From: Pseudanabaena sp. lw0831
GTDB lineage: Bacteria > Cyanobacteriota > Cyanobacteriia > Pseudanabaenales > Pseudanabaenaceae
Direction of reading: 5' to 3'
DNA: 64,000 nucleotides
Assembly: GCF_016584665.1 (NCBI RefSeq)
Contig: NZ_BBJB01000095.1
Span: 1-64,000 of the forward strand
Within the stretch, counting starts at the first letter, position 1. Each line of letters starts with the position of its first letter. The notes beneath the pieces are model-generated. The model had not been told where the DNA came from. It did no database searches and saw nothing but the letters and a program-made list of their open reading frames with translations. Shown piece by piece: positions 33,701 to 43,902 of the stretch. Position numbers and translations under genes: made by a program.

Positions 33701-35949
33701 AAAGCTAATCCAGAGAGTAAGATGTTACCGTTAGTGTTAGAGAAAGAAATTGCTCCTCCGTTTCTTCCGTAAGCGATCGCACCAGCTCCAGTGAGCGAGA
33801 TATTCCCGTTGGAGTTAAAAAATGAAATTGCGCCTCCGTTTTCTATATTACCTAAATTTGACTGTGAGATCGCCACCGATATTGAATTATTAAGGGTAAT
33901 ATTGCCGTTCAAGGCAGAAAAATCGATTGCACCAGCATTACCTGCATTGCCAGAGCCAAACTCAACACGTGATTGAGTTTGAGTAGATGAGCCAATGAGC
34001 GAAATATTACCATTGAAGGTAGAGAAGGAGACAGCTCCTCCATTCCCAGCATTGCCTACTGTTGATGTCGAATATGAAGAAGGGTTGGAATTGTTAAGCG
34101 ATATATTGCCGTTATTAGCTGATAAGGAGATCGCGCCTCCGTTGCCAGCATTGTCAAAGATTGATTGTGAGTAAGAGTTTAAATTAGAGTTAGTAAGGGA
34201 GATATTACCGTTAGATGTGGATAAGGCGATCGCTCCTCCATCTTTAGGACTGATGCCAAAAACAGAGGACGAGTATGAGGACAGGTATGAGTCAGTTAGC
34301 GAAATGTTACCATTTAAAACAGAAAAGTAAATCGCCCCTCCATTTCCCGTATTAGAGTAGACAGATGAGTATGAATCTAAGGACGAGTTAGTGAACGAGA
34401 TATTGCCATTAGCAGTAGAAAAGGAAATTGCGCCACCATTTCCAGCATTATCAAAAACCGAAGCGGACGATCGCAAAGAAGCATTCGCGATCGCAATATC
34501 CCCTCGTCCATCCGCACGAATATCACCACCATTTGCCCCAGCCAAATTAGTACTAGTATCAATACCTATGGCTGAGATTACCCCTGTCAAAGTGTTAGGG
34601 AGAAACTGATTAGTCAACAACACCAATCCATTGGGCTGTGACACCTGAATATTGCCATTGATCGTAATATTGGCATTACTAGGGTTCGCCGCATAGATTG
34701 GGTCTGTATTTGGAGCCAAAAAAGTTCCGAGAACCTGATCAGTTGACAAACCTCCCAACTGTGACCAATCTACACCTGCCCTTACATCCAAAGTCGCTTG
34801 CTGACTGCCATCAATTGTTATGGAAGGCGCACCTAATGCACTCGTATAAATCGCGAGATCGGCATAGGTCTTCGTGGCATTAAAGGGCGTTGTATTGCTC
34901 AGGTTGATTGTAGTCGCAACATCGCCAGTACTATCAATCGTTACATTACCGAGCGTAACACTTCCTCCTGCCAAAATATGTAGTGATGCTCCAGTATAGT
35001 CTCCTAAATCAACATCACCATTTGCCAAAATCACTGGATCGTTAGGACTAATTAAATTGCCTAAACTTCTATTTAGCTTCTCAATCTTTAAATTCTTACC
35101 TGCATAAAAATGTGCATCGCCAATAACTGGATTAAGCGATCGCAACACCATATTCCCACCCGACCAAAAACCACTATTGCGATGGTTTAAAGCAAAGATG
35201 TCAACGGATTGATTGCCCTGAATTAGTAAATCACGACCAGCTACAGCAAAAAATGGACTAGTAGAAGTATCGCGAATCTTCACCAAATCCTGAGCTTGCA
35301 GCGTCAAGTCTCGCCCCGATCGGAAAGTCCCCTGCAAATCCAACTTGTCCGCATTTAAAACTAAATCCTGACCTGCCGAGAGATTACCCCGATTACTAAT
35401 CGTTGCTCCTGTATTGCTATTACCATACTGCAAACCTAGCGGCACATTTACATTTAACAAGGGTGGTACTTGAGGATTAGTCGCACTAAATTCGCTACCG
35501 TCAGAAAATTTGATGCTATTGGCAGTACTGGCACTAAACGAACCAGCAATATCTAACTTGGCATTTGCACCAAACACAATTCCATTTGGATTCACTAAAT
35601 ATAAATTCGTCGTGCCATTAGTTCTTAATATCCCGTCAATATTCGAGACATTTGAGCCAGTCACCCGCCCGATCGCATTAATCGTAGTTGGCGCAGTATC
35701 AAAGTGAGCAGTGTTACTGGTTGGCACTGAAAAATCTTGAAAACTATGAAACTGGTTTGTGCCAACCTGAGTACCACCTGTGATCGTATAGGTTTTATTT
35801 GCACTGTTAAAATTAACTGAAGTATTGACTGGAAGAGTGTTGTCAGGCGCGATCGCAGTTTGAGCAAAACTTGCATGGGAGAAAAAACTAATGCTAATTA
35901 CAGAAAATGCTGAAGCGATCGTCATGACTTTAAGCTTGTTTTTGCTCAT
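30727..35949 (-). CDS. TpsA filamentous haemagglutinin-type exoprotein 1
   Basis: This 1740-residue secreted protein has a signal peptide (ending HASFAQ), then the TPS secretion domain with [20 protein letters not shown]. Residues about 490-1010 contain 16 imperfect units with the pattern GNAGNGGAISFSTSNGNISL, predicted to build a long beta-helix. The last 200 residues are almost identical to those of the next TpsA upstream. TpsA proteins leave the cell through the TpsB pore and act in adhesion or contact. It is the second tpsA of the locus in the direction of transcription. Confidence 0.93.
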   Translation of the reverse strand: MSKNKLKVMTIASAFSVISISFFSHASFAQTAIAPDNTLPVNTSVNFNSANKTYTITGGTQVGTNQFHSFQDFSVPTSNTAHFDTAPTTINAIGRVTGSNVSNIDGILRTNGTTNLYLVNPNGIVFGANAKLDIAGSFSASTANSIKFSDGSEFSATNPQVPPLLNVNVPLGLQYGNSNTGATISNRGNLSAGQDLVLNADKLDLQGTFRSGRDLTLQAQDLVKIRDTSTSPFFAVAGRDLLIQGNQSVDIFALNHRNSGFWSGGNMVLRSLNPVIGDAHFYAGKNLKIEKLNRSLGNLISPNDPVILANGDVDLGDYTGASLHILAGGSVTLGNVTIDSTGDVATTINLSNTTPFNATKTYADLAIYTSALGAPSITIDGSQQATLDVRAGVDWSQLGGLSTDQVLGTFLAPNTDPIYAANPSNANITINGNIQVSQPNGLVLLTNQFLPNTLTGVISAIGIDTSTNLAGANGGDIRADGRGDIAIANASLRSSASVFDNAGNGGAISFSTANGNISFTNSSLDSYSSVYSNTGNGGAIYFSVLNGNISLTDSYLSSYSSSVFGISPKDGGAIALSTSNGNISLTNSNLNSYSQSIFDNAGNGGAISLSANNGNISLNNSNPSSYSTSTVGNAGNGGAVSFSTFNGNISLIGSSTQTQSRVEFGSGNAGNAGAIDFSALNGNITLNNSISVAISQSNLGNIENGGAISFFNSNGNISLTGAGAIAYGRNGGAISFSNTNGNILLSGLALISVSNSSVGVGNGGAISFSNTNGNISLAGATTDSSSSTSGNGGAISFANINGNILLDNSNLSATSRSNSSNTGSGGTISFSNTNGNISINGSIFISSYSQSDSGNAGNGGAISFSNTNGNISLESSSPSSYSSSNSGNAGNAGVISFATSSGNISLTNSSSSAYSQSSFGNAGNGGKISFNTSIGNILLTRSASFAYSSSDTGNAGNGGAISFFTSNGNISFNRSASSSYTNSTNGNVGNAGEISLSASNGSIITNGFDPRRYLLATAISKLGESGAGGDIKIVAKDQISNFEIFTQSSKGQAGAVKIDGLGDLAITNVQISTSQDLIVELPFGSPITFEVGKSGISGDVAISNTIGSLTFDTTTINTATQSKDPAGNISITSPTIITFQNNSKVTATTNAQGKAGDITINAPIVKINDDSKVLAETNGSGTGGNITINAPTSVDLTRVLDAFPVLSVQTNNAGKAGSIVINTPILTLTDKGRITATASATATNPDGGGSITLNASQMNLFGTVGVFAETQGISPAGTLRLNPYSNLGYINIALAPNSQISASTSSIGNGGDLFITAPLSIAIAGQGKLAVETTGLMDNAGKAGNITFTTKQLTLTDGVLVSASTSGRGRAGDIFVSADDFTISNGAQIQTATSSIGDSGTIDVRVVNQFNLLGSKTGLFANTLANSTGRGGDIFIDPESVTLRDGAQIAVGSLGAGIGGNITLISNFLTLLNGSSITAETASANGGNITLNIPSILLLRYGSQISTTAGTSLAGGNGGNINITAGFIVALPNENSDIFANAFTGNGGNINLTTNGIFGLEFRPVLTPLSDITASSQFGVNGTVNINTPGVDPSKGLTNLPVDIGDASKLVTQKCLADRQGSAFVITGRGGIPASPADVISGNSLQENLGMPTNPERIAEARRRTINPYGEVALVTGSSQIVPTPSWAKQLQSNQTTDALPDRIVEAQGWTVNPYGEVSLVAEVAKAIPASTWAKQLQCR

Positions 35950-36042
35950 GCTTTCTTTCCTGCAATACGATTGTTTTAGCCTTTGTTTTTGGAGTATAAC
36001 ATTGGAGAATAATTAAAAAAGCCGCAAAATCACTAATATTGA

Positions 36043-39000
36043 TTAACGGCATTGTAATTGTCTAGCCCAAACTGGGGCAGGTATAACTTTAGCAACTTCA
36101 GCCACTAGCGAAACTTCTCCATAGGGATTGATTGTCCATCCTTGTGCCTCGACTATGCGATCGGGTAATGACTCAGTAGATTGGTGTGATTGTATTTGCT
36201 TAGCCCAAGATGGATTTGGCACAGTATGAGAAGAGTCCCTTACAATTGCAACTTCACCAGAAGGATTAACTACCCTCGTAATCGACTCAGCAATCCGCCC
36301 TGAATCATTCGTTACACCCAAATTCTCTTGGAACTTATTGCCACTAATAACATCAGCAGGACTGACAGGAATACCGCCTCGACCAGTGATAATAAAGGCG
36401 CTGTCTTGGCGATCGGCTAAGCATTTCTGAGTAACAAGTTTACTCGCATCACCAATATCTACAGGCAAATTGGTTAATCCTTTGCTGGGGTCAACCCCAG
36501 GAGTATTAATATTAACTGTTCCATTAACACCAAAATCTGAGCTAGCAGTAATATCGCTCAAAGGAGTTAAACGTGGTCGAAACTCTAAGCCAAAAATTCC
36601 TTGGGTAGTTATTTGAATATTCCCACCTCTACCTTTAAAGGCATTGGCAGTTATATCGCTATTTTCTTTAGCAAATGCCACGATAAACTGTGCATTCAGG
36701 TCAATGTTTCCACCATTGCCATTATTTCCAGCTGTAGCACTAATGATGCTGCCATTTCTCAGCAGAAGTAAATCTCGCACTTGCAGAACAATATTACCTC
36801 CTTCGCCATTCGCAGTTTCAGCAATAATCTGCGATCCACCATTAAGGGATAGTAAACCTGCGATTAGTTGAATATTTCCGCCATTGCCAGTTCCTAAACT
36901 GCTCACGGAAATCTTTGCGCCGTTAGTCAAAGCGACTAGCTCTGGGTCGATAAAAATTGTGCCGCTTCTGCCTGTGGAAGTAGCGGTAGTTCCCGCAAAA
37001 ATACCACTATCAGTTCCATCTATCTTTAATAGATCGGTAAGGAATAGTGAGATATTTCCTGCTGCGCCACTGCTAGAGGTAGTGGTACGTAACTGCGAAC
37101 CACTGGCAATTTCCAAGTTATTTGCAGTAACTGCAATATTTCCACCCCTATTTGCACTTGCCGTAGAAGCGCTTAAAGTCGATTGATTTTCAAGGTGCAA
37201 AGTATTTGCAAAAATCTCCAAATTACCACCATCACCTTGACCATTTGCTCTAACATTACTGCGAATTGACCCATTATTCAAAGAGATTGCATCACTAGCT
37301 CGAATTGCAATTTTTCCTGCGTTGCCTATTCCTTCTGTCGTTGCGCCAATAGTCGCACCATTTAATATCTCAAGGTTACGAGTCCTAATATCTAAACTAC
37401 CAGCATTACCAATCGCATTGCTGTCTACTGATGTAAAAATACCACTAGGAACTTCATCTTGCTGAAAGACGACACCTCTTCCTTCTAGTTTAATTGTGTC
37501 AGAACTGATGATAATTTGCCCCCCATCACCTTTGCCGAATACTCCTGCTGCAATTTGAGCGCCATTGAGGATTTGTAAAGCGTTCGTTATAATTGAAAGG
37601 CTTCCACCATTGCCCTTGCCATTAGGATTTACACCCACTGATACTAAACTTCCATCTAATATAATCGTATTGCTAATAGGAATAGTAGATATACTAGGTG
37701 CAATGGCGATATTACCAGCATTGCCAACACCATCAGTCAATGCTTCTAGGGCGGAACTGTTACTCAGAGATAGTGACTGAGTAAATAGGTTGAGATTACC
37801 TGCATTCCCTATTCCCAAAGTCTTTACACTAATTTTAGAACCATTGCTAAGAGAAATTGATGGTGAATTGATGCTTAGATTACCTCCATTACCTTGTCCA
37901 GTGTCGGTGATGAAGTTATTAATATTGCTATTATTAATAAAAACTGCTTCTGTAGCTAGAATATCAATATTACCAGTATTTCCCCTGCCATTATTTGCAG
38001 CAGAAATAAATGCGCCATCTCCTAATGTAAGAAGTCGAGTTTTTAGATCGATGTCACCCGCATTGCCGATCAAGTTACTTGCATTTACTGCTGTAGCGAT
38101 CGCACTACTTAAAGCCTGTCCAAAAAGCACACCTGAACCACTAAGTGCAATGCTAACTGTATTAACTGTTATCTTGCCGCCATCTCCTTGCCCAAAGACA
38201 GCCGCATTAATTTGAGAGCCGTTAAGCAGTTGCAGCGATCGCCCAGAGATAAATAAGTCTCCCCCCTTACCGACTCCACTGAAGCTAATTGCCGAAGATG
38301 CAGAACTACGGTCAAATATTACGTTTCCAGTAGCGATAATAGTCAATTCGCCAGCATTACCCAACCCTGAGGTAAATGAACTCAATTGCCCTTCATTGGT
38401 TACTGTTAGCGAGCCAGTATTGAGTGTTAGTTTGCCACCATTAGCATTTGCTGTTGGTGTAACTTGGTTGTTGATGGCGCTACCAACACCATCAATATTG
38501 ACTGTATTGGCAGAAATATCAATATCTCCCGATTTCCCGAAACCATCAGTAACAGAGTTAATTTGAGCACCATTCTGGAGCTTTAGCTCTCCTGCACTAA
38601 CTGTGACAATTCCACCATTACCTGTCGCACCTTGAAAAACTCTACTTATTACTTGAGTTGGGGAATTATTAACTACACCGTCAAACGTTGCATTTCCACT
38701 AATATTCAGTGTAATGTTGCCAGCGTTAGCAGTGCCTGAAGTGGCAGTGACTATTTGAGAAGGATTTACGGAAGAACTTGTCAAGGATAGAGATGCGGCG
38801 GTGATGTTTATATCACCACTATTACCAGCGATCGTAGATGCAAAACTTCTGCTAAGAATGCTTATTCCTTGCCCTGATATTACTCCATTAGCTTTGAGAT
38901 CGATTTGTCCACCCAGAAAAGGAGCATTAGCATTAATTACAGCATTATCTCCAAATCGGATATCATTATTGGCAAGTAAAGTTACACTGCCACCATTACG

Positions 39001-40521
39001 AGTAAGAGCGATTGATAACGTCCCAATATTTGTGTCAGAGTTGATACTTCCTCTGGAGTCAATAAATACTGATCCGCCATTGCCAACATCACTAGTCGTG
39101 TCAATCCCTGCGATAACTCCAAAAGCAGGATTTTGACTAAAGAATCCAGTTCCAGTAATTGTGATATCTTCGGCTGCAAGAGTTGTATTCGGCTTATAAC
39201 TGTTTGTCAGTAAAACTAATCCGTTAGGACTCTGAATCCTAATATCGCCAATTGTAATGCCAGTACCTGTAGATGGCTGATTTGTATTTGGGGGAGGCAC
39301 AAAAAAACTTCCAGAGGGATCAATAAAGAGTCCACTTCCTCTTATACCCGAAATACCAATATCAGATCCATTCATGCCAGATCGAATATCAAGAGTTGGT
39401 TGCGTGCTGCCATTAATAGTTAGCGTTCTACTGTTAGAGAGAGTCACGTTTGCTAAATTGGGAGTACTGGTAGGATTAATCGTATTATTCGTTGTATCTG
39501 TTCCAGTAATTAGAACAGTATCGATATTGACTCTACCGCCAGCAAGGATATGGAGAGAGCTACCAATATAGAATCCAAAATCTACATCACCAGCAGAACG
39601 AATAATTGGGTCGTTAGGACTTTCTAGATTGCCTAAAGTGCCATCTAATTGTTCGATTTTGAAATTGCTTCCTGCGTAATAATGTGCATCGCCAATCACA
39701 GGATTAAGTGATCGCAACACCATATTCCCACCAGAAAACAGACCACTCTGCTTATTATTCAGCGCAAAAATATCAACTGATTGATTTCCTTGAACTAGTA
39801 AGTCTCTACCCGCCGCCGCCACAAATGGACTGATAGAAGTATCACGAATCTGAATCCGATCTTGTGCTTTCAGTGTTAGATCTCTACCCGATTGCAGTTG
39901 TCCTTGTAAATCTAATTTGTCAGCATTTAGAACTAAATCTTGTCCTGTTACCAAGTTTGCTTGATTGGTAATAATGGCTCCTGTGTTGCTCACACCGTAC
40001 TGTAAACCTAGTGGCACGTTTACAGTTAGTACGGCTGGTGCTTGTGGATTGGTAGCACTAAACTCACTACCATCGGGAAATTTCAAACTGGTTGCGGTGC
40101 TAGCACTAAATGATCCACCAATTTCTAACTTGGCATTCTTGCCAAACACAATGCCATTGGGGTTAATCAAATATAGATTCGCCGCACCATTTGCTCTCAA
40201 TATGCCGTCAATACTAGAAATATTAGAACCCGTCACCCGCCCAATTATGCTTGTCGTCTGAGCCAAGTTATTGAAATGGGCAGTATTGCTAGTGGGTACT
40301 GAAAAATTTTGAAAACTGTGAAACTGATTCGAGCCAGACAGAGTACCACCCGTAATCGTATAGGTGTTGTTGGTGCTATCAAAGTTAACCAACGTATTGA
40401 TTGGCAGAGTTGCATCGGGCGCGATCGCATTCTGAGCAAAACTTGCATGGGAGAAAAGACTAAAACTAATTATTGAAATTACTGAGGCTATAGCCGTCTT
40501 CTTAAAGTTATGTTCTCCCAT
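36043..40521 (-). CDS. TpsA filamentous haemagglutinin-type exoprotein 2
   Basis: This 1492-residue paralogue of the neighbouring exoprotein has a signal peptide ending HASFAQ, the TPS domain ([20 protein letters not shown]) and a long beta-helical body of GNAG-rich strands (for example [20 protein letters not shown]) without the tight repeat block of the other copy. The N-terminal ~350 and C-terminal ~200 residues are closely matched between the two; the middle diverges. Cargo for the TpsB pore encoded upstream. The 177-bp gap on its 5' side holds an AT-rich region with a TATAAT word on the minus strand, so it may have its own promoter. Confidence 0.93.
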   Translation of the reverse strand: MGEHNFKKTAIASVISIISFSLFSHASFAQNAIAPDATLPINTLVNFDSTNNTYTITGGTLSGSNQFHSFQNFSVPTSNTAHFNNLAQTTSIIGRVTGSNISSIDGILRANGAANLYLINPNGIVFGKNAKLEIGGSFSASTATSLKFPDGSEFSATNPQAPAVLTVNVPLGLQYGVSNTGAIITNQANLVTGQDLVLNADKLDLQGQLQSGRDLTLKAQDRIQIRDTSISPFVAAAGRDLLVQGNQSVDIFALNNKQSGLFSGGNMVLRSLNPVIGDAHYYAGSNFKIEQLDGTLGNLESPNDPIIRSAGDVDFGFYIGSSLHILAGGRVNIDTVLITGTDTTNNTINPTSTPNLANVTLSNSRTLTINGSTQPTLDIRSGMNGSDIGISGIRGSGLFIDPSGSFFVPPPNTNQPSTGTGITIGDIRIQSPNGLVLLTNSYKPNTTLAAEDITITGTGFFSQNPAFGVIAGIDTTSDVGNGGSVFIDSRGSINSDTNIGTLSIALTRNGGSVTLLANNDIRFGDNAVINANAPFLGGQIDLKANGVISGQGISILSRSFASTIAGNSGDINITAASLSLTSSSVNPSQIVTATSGTANAGNITLNISGNATFDGVVNNSPTQVISRVFQGATGNGGIVTVSAGELKLQNGAQINSVTDGFGKSGDIDISANTVNIDGVGSAINNQVTPTANANGGKLTLNTGSLTVTNEGQLSSFTSGLGNAGELTIIATGNVIFDRSSASSAISFSGVGKGGDLFISGRSLQLLNGSQINAAVFGQGDGGKITVNTVSIALSGSGVLFGQALSSAIATAVNASNLIGNAGDIDLKTRLLTLGDGAFISAANNGRGNTGNIDILATEAVFINNSNINNFITDTGQGNGGNLSINSPSISLSNGSKISVKTLGIGNAGNLNLFTQSLSLSNSSALEALTDGVGNAGNIAIAPSISTIPISNTIILDGSLVSVGVNPNGKGNGGSLSIITNALQILNGAQIAAGVFGKGDGGQIIISSDTIKLEGRGVVFQQDEVPSGIFTSVDSNAIGNAGSLDIRTRNLEILNGATIGATTEGIGNAGKIAIRASDAISLNNGSIRSNVRANGQGDGGNLEIFANTLHLENQSTLSASTASANRGGNIAVTANNLEIASGSQLRTTTSSSGAAGNISLFLTDLLKIDGTDSGIFAGTTATSTGRSGTIFIDPELVALTNGAKISVSSLGTGNGGNIQLIAGLLSLNGGSQIIAETANGEGGNIVLQVRDLLLLRNGSIISATAGNNGNGGNIDLNAQFIVAFAKENSDITANAFKGRGGNIQITTQGIFGLEFRPRLTPLSDITASSDFGVNGTVNINTPGVDPSKGLTNLPVDIGDASKLVTQKCLADRQDSAFIITGRGGIPVSPADVISGNKFQENLGVTNDSGRIAESITRVVNPSGEVAIVRDSSHTVPNPSWAKQIQSHQSTESLPDRIVEAQGWTINPYGEVSLVAEVAKVIPAPVWARQLQCR

Positions 40522-40698
40522 ATACTTTATATCCTGAGATTTACGCTCATTCTATAGATATGCTTAGCATACAACGCTTTACTTTACTGGATTAACCCAA
40601 AAGCTTATATTAGCGTTAAGTTCTGTAACATATAATTGGATTGAGATTATATACTAGAGATAGATACGCATTTTGGCTGAAAAGTACAATTGGAATCT

Positions 40699-41307
40699 CT
40701 AATCTTTTAGGGAATCGCGGAAAGTGTTTGCGGCTTCTAATCTTGAGGTTTTCGCTATTAAAACACAGCGAGTTAATAAGTCTATATCTAAACCTGCAAG
40801 CTCTGGAATTTCACTACGGGAAATAGCTGCATATTTGCGATCGCGTAAACGATAGAGACTAAATACGCCATCTTGCCAAAACCACACTTCGGGAATCTCC
40901 AATGCTTGATAACGTTGTAATTTTTTAGGACTGCCACTAGTAAATATTACTTCGATTACTAAGTCAGGAGTAGGCTTTGATGTGCCAAAACAATACGACT
41001 CATCTGGTTCAACAGAAACTTCGCCTTCACGCTGTTGAGTCATAGAGCCTGTAGGCTCAAATTCGATACTATATTCTAGACAAAAGAGACCAATTAAAAA
41101 CCCAATAAATCGGCTGACTGTTTCGTGGGCGCGTCCTGGCATAAGAATTTCAATAGTTTCTTTGTAATAAAAAAGTCGTATACCTGTGGAATTAGCAAAA
41201 CCCGTTTGGATTAGCTTAAATTGCTCCCAAGTAATACCTGAATAGACGAGATGTTGATCTTGCTCTTGTTTGCTAGATGCGGCTGTGCGAATTGGGGTTT
41301 GGGTCAT
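40699..41307 (-). CDS. Uma2 family (DUF820) endonuclease-like protein
   Basis: This 202-residue PD-(D/E)XK-like protein shows YSGITWEQFKLIQTGFANST, then VEPDESYCFGTSKPTPDLVI and EVIFTSGSPKKLQRYQALEI, followed by PEVWFWQDGVFSLYRL. The D in TPDLVIEV and the following E and K correspond to the family's catalytic set. Hundreds of paralogues are typical for cyanobacteria and their role is unknown. Here it lies between tpsB and tpsA in the same direction, which may be coincidental insertion. The family is distinct in subgroup from the decayed copy at 47321-48029. Confidence 0.88.
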   Translation of the reverse strand: MTQTPIRTAASSKQEQDQHLVYSGITWEQFKLIQTGFANSTGIRLFYYKETIEILMPGRAHETVSRFIGFLIGLFCLEYSIEFEPTGSMTQQREGEVSVEPDESYCFGTSKPTPDLVIEVIFTSGSPKKLQRYQALEIPEVWFWQDGVFSLYRLRDRKYAAISRSEIPELAGLDIDLLTRCVLIAKTSRLEAANTFRDSLKD

Positions 41308-41350
41308 GGTGACACCTCTATAACTATCGCTAACATGAAGTTACTATATC

Positions 41351-43096
41351 TTAAAACCCTGTGAAATTGAGGTTGAAATAAAGCCCATTTTCTTGTGCGG
41401 TATTCCGACTATTTGGCACAGAAATCAAAGGAATCCCATAGTCGAGCCGAACATCTAAAGTATTGCCAACTCGCCAACGCAAGCCCAAGCCAGTACCTAA
41501 TAAAGTATTGGAACTAGAGTTTGCTTCTCCTGAACTTGTCCATACGGCAGCAGCATCAACGAATGGTACTATTTGCAATATACCTTCCCATTCAGGCACT
41601 CGCAAGATCGGCACTCGCAACTCTGCGGATAGATTTAGCCCGTTATCGCCTAGCAATACATCCTGACGATAACCGCGTAGGGTATCTTGTCCACCAAACC
41701 CAATTTGCTCCGATGGCAAAAGTGCGCGATCGCCAAATTGCAAATCACCACGCAGCAATAAAAAAGTATCAGGCGCAAGTAAGCTCACATACTGCGACTG
41801 TCCTCGCCATGAAACAAAGCGACTATCAGGAAAACTAGCATTCACATTGGAGCCGAATACGCCGCCTAATCCTAGACTAAACTGCGATCGCAAGGAGATT
41901 ACTGACTGACTAGAGCGTTGCGTAAATTCTTGAAAAGCGCGTAAAACCGAAATCTTAGTCACGCCATTATCATCGGCTCCTGCGGACAATGGGAAAGGAA
42001 TTTGCAATAAACTAGTTAGACTTTCGCGATAGGAAGCCGTGAAACCTAGCGCCAATTCTTGACTAGGAGTTTGCTCAATTGGCTGACGAAAAGTAAAGTC
42101 ATAGGATGTGGAATTCGCATAGATATCCAATATATTAAAGGGTTTCTCTAGTACGTTGCTATTACCATTATTAAACGCAAATGCGATCGTGCCATTGTAG
42201 GGATTGATCGGCAATGCATAACTTAGATCGTAGGAATTACTTCCATCGGTGTTGCTGTATCCCACATTTAGGGTATCGCCCAATCCCGTTAAATTTGCTT
42301 CGCTAACTTGGACTTTGCGGCGCAATGAACCAACACTAGGAGCGCGGTTATTATCTAAAGATAGTTGCACATTTAAAGACTTTGCTTCTTTAACCCGCAC
42401 TTCGAGGATGTTTTGCCCAGCTCGCGTTCCTGCTGATAGCTCTGCGGATACGCTAGCAATTAAGGGATTGATTTGGAGAACTTGTAAGGCTTGAATCAAG
42501 CGATCGCGGTTGAGTGGTGCGCCTGTAGCAATATTCATCCGCGATCGCACATAGTCTGGACTCAGACGCTCGACTCCAGTAATTTTTATTTCTTCCAGCC
42601 CACCTTCAATTACTTGAATTCGCACTATGCCATTCTGCAAATCTTGGGTAGGAATAAATGCGCCAGATGTAATATATCCTCTATTAACATACAAATCTGT
42701 GATCAGCGATCGGGCTTTTAACAGTTCCGAGAAAGTGATTGGACGTTTAGTAAAGGGAAGTAGAACTTGATCAAGCTCTAACTGAGAAAATGCTGTACTG
42801 CCTAAAACTTCAAATCGATTAACCGTGATAGTTCCAGTTACAGGTATATCTTTTTGAGGAGCGCTAGGCTCGCGTGATGGATTTAATAAGTCGTCAGGCG
42901 AAGGGAGAGGTTTTGGTGTTTGGACTGGAGGTTGTATCGAAGGCGATCGCAGCGACGGCGTAATAATTTGTGGTGTTAGGGTATTAGCTCTTGTCTGCGC
43001 CAATATTGGCAAGGTAAACCCAACATAGCTAATCAAGCCAAAGCCTAAATTGACAATTAGCCTTGTGATTTTTAACCGTCCATAACTCTCCGACAT
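41351..43096 (-). CDS. TpsB outer-membrane transporter (ShlB/FhaC/HecB family)
   Basis: The 581-residue product has a signal peptide, a proline-rich linker (residues about 45-80), a POTRA segment (ITVNRFEVLGSTAFSQLELD; GYITSGAFIPTQDLQNGIVR) and a 16-strand-type barrel with the LPSEQIGFGGQDTLRGYRQD motif conserved in FhaC-like pores. It ends in a terminal aromatic residue (NLNFTGF), the usual barrel signal. It exports the two TpsA proteins encoded downstream across the outer membrane. It is the first gene of the locus. Confidence 0.94.
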   Translation of the reverse strand: MSESYGRLKITRLIVNLGFGLISYVGFTLPILAQTRANTLTPQIITPSLRSPSIQPPVQTPKPLPSPDDLLNPSREPSAPQKDIPVTGTITVNRFEVLGSTAFSQLELDQVLLPFTKRPITFSELLKARSLITDLYVNRGYITSGAFIPTQDLQNGIVRIQVIEGGLEEIKITGVERLSPDYVRSRMNIATGAPLNRDRLIQALQVLQINPLIASVSAELSAGTRAGQNILEVRVKEAKSLNVQLSLDNNRAPSVGSLRRKVQVSEANLTGLGDTLNVGYSNTDGSNSYDLSYALPINPYNGTIAFAFNNGNSNVLEKPFNILDIYANSTSYDFTFRQPIEQTPSQELALGFTASYRESLTSLLQIPFPLSAGADDNGVTKISVLRAFQEFTQRSSQSVISLRSQFSLGLGGVFGSNVNASFPDSRFVSWRGQSQYVSLLAPDTFLLLRGDLQFGDRALLPSEQIGFGGQDTLRGYRQDVLLGDNGLNLSAELRVPILRVPEWEGILQIVPFVDAAAVWTSSGEANSSSNTLLGTGLGLRWRVGNTLDVRLDYGIPLISVPNSRNTAQENGLYFNLNFTGF

Positions 43097-43183
43097 AACT
43101 ACAAGTCCCTACATAGCTGCAATATTGATTTGCTGGACTGTAATTTACTCGGATTATGTCATTTGAGCAAGTTTTTGTATATG

Positions 43184-43222
43184 AAAGACGAAAGGCGGTG
43201 CAAAGCACCGCCTCTCGTCTTT
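43184..43222 (-). terminator. terminator of the possible Rad52-like gene
   Basis: AAAGACGAAAGGCGGTGC and its complement (one mismatch) enclose AAA, 12 bp beyond the stop at 43234; it also insulates tpsB. Confidence 0.82.
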
Positions 43223-43233
43223 TGGATTTACGT

Positions 43234-43809
43234 TTAGCGAATCATCAAGTTAGTAAGACTAGCTAAAGCTTTGAAACCGCGTTTCATTTTTTGCTTACGT
43301 TGAATCCTACGAAGAATACTGACCACAGCCTCTAAGTCATGTGTATCGTCTGGAGGTTTCTTGGTACGAAGATGTTTGAAGGGGAGAATGATCCCAAAAT
43401 GGACAGCCGCATTGCAAAAAGCATTGAGCATAGCTCGCTCAGGTGCATGAACGCCAATCGTCGAAGATCCTACTTGAATTAAACAGCCTTTATCACTGCC
43501 TGTTGCCTCACGGGTAATGTCACCAATGGTTAGGAAACAGCGCATGGTGATGTAATCCGATACTGCCAAAGGTGAAGAAAAGCTAACCTGCCAATTTCCT
43601 TTGAACGCATCTAGGCGCGAACAGAGCATTTGCCAAACCGCAAAAAACTCAGAAGAGGAGTTGTTGCCAACAATATTTTCTGATATACCAAATGAACGAG
43701 CCTTAGAGGCAGATAAGGATAGGATCGGTGCAGAAGCGTCAGGAAGGCGATTCATAGACAAGACCAAAAACTCTTTGATTAATGTACGATAATCAAAGCT
43801 AAATGTCAT
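43234..43809 (-). CDS. possible Rad52/Sak-like single-strand annealing protein
   Basis: I do not recognise this 191-residue protein by name. Its middle reads SDYITMRCFLTIGDITREAT, GSDKG, and APERAMLNAFCNAAVHFGI. This follows the Rad52/Sak pattern of a beta-strand, a G--RE--G turn and then an A---A---AA--FGI helix. The N-terminus (SSEFFAVWQMLCSRLDAFKG) could be the preceding helix and the C-terminus is basic (RRIQRKQKMKRGFKA), fitting DNA binding. Rad52-like proteins anneal single strands in recombination. The UmuD-like gene lies upstream in the same direction, consistent with DNA repair. The fold assignment is inference. Confidence 0.45.
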   Translation of the reverse strand: MTFSFDYRTLIKEFLVLSMNRLPDASAPILSLSASKARSFGISENIVGNNSSSEFFAVWQMLCSRLDAFKGNWQVSFSSPLAVSDYITMRCFLTIGDITREATGSDKGCLIQVGSSTIGVHAPERAMLNAFCNAAVHFGIILPFKHLRTKKPPDDTHDLEAVVSILRRIQRKQKMKRGFKALASLTNLMIR

Positions 43810-43824
43810 CCCCCATTTATAGGC

Positions 43825-43858
43825 AAAATATTGGTTTAAACTACTTAAACAATATTTT
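43825..43858. promoter_or_regulatory. operator-like inverted repeat upstream of the Rad52-like gene
   Basis: AAAATATTGGTTTAA and TTAAACAATATTTT pair with a single-base bulge around ACTAC, 16 bases upstream of the start codon. Two ACTAG words follow. No minus-10 can be set with confidence. Confidence 0.4.
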
Positions 43859-43902
43859 TACTAGTTTTTACTAGCTCTACATCTCTATAGCTTGTATTTT
43901 CG

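Noticed and set aside
33131-33772. Long antisense frame inside tpsA 1 with repeated Pro-Pro-Phe-Pro units
   Set aside because: It is the mirror of the Gly-Gly-rich repeat codons (GGNGGN read backwards); no start signals, no independent composition.
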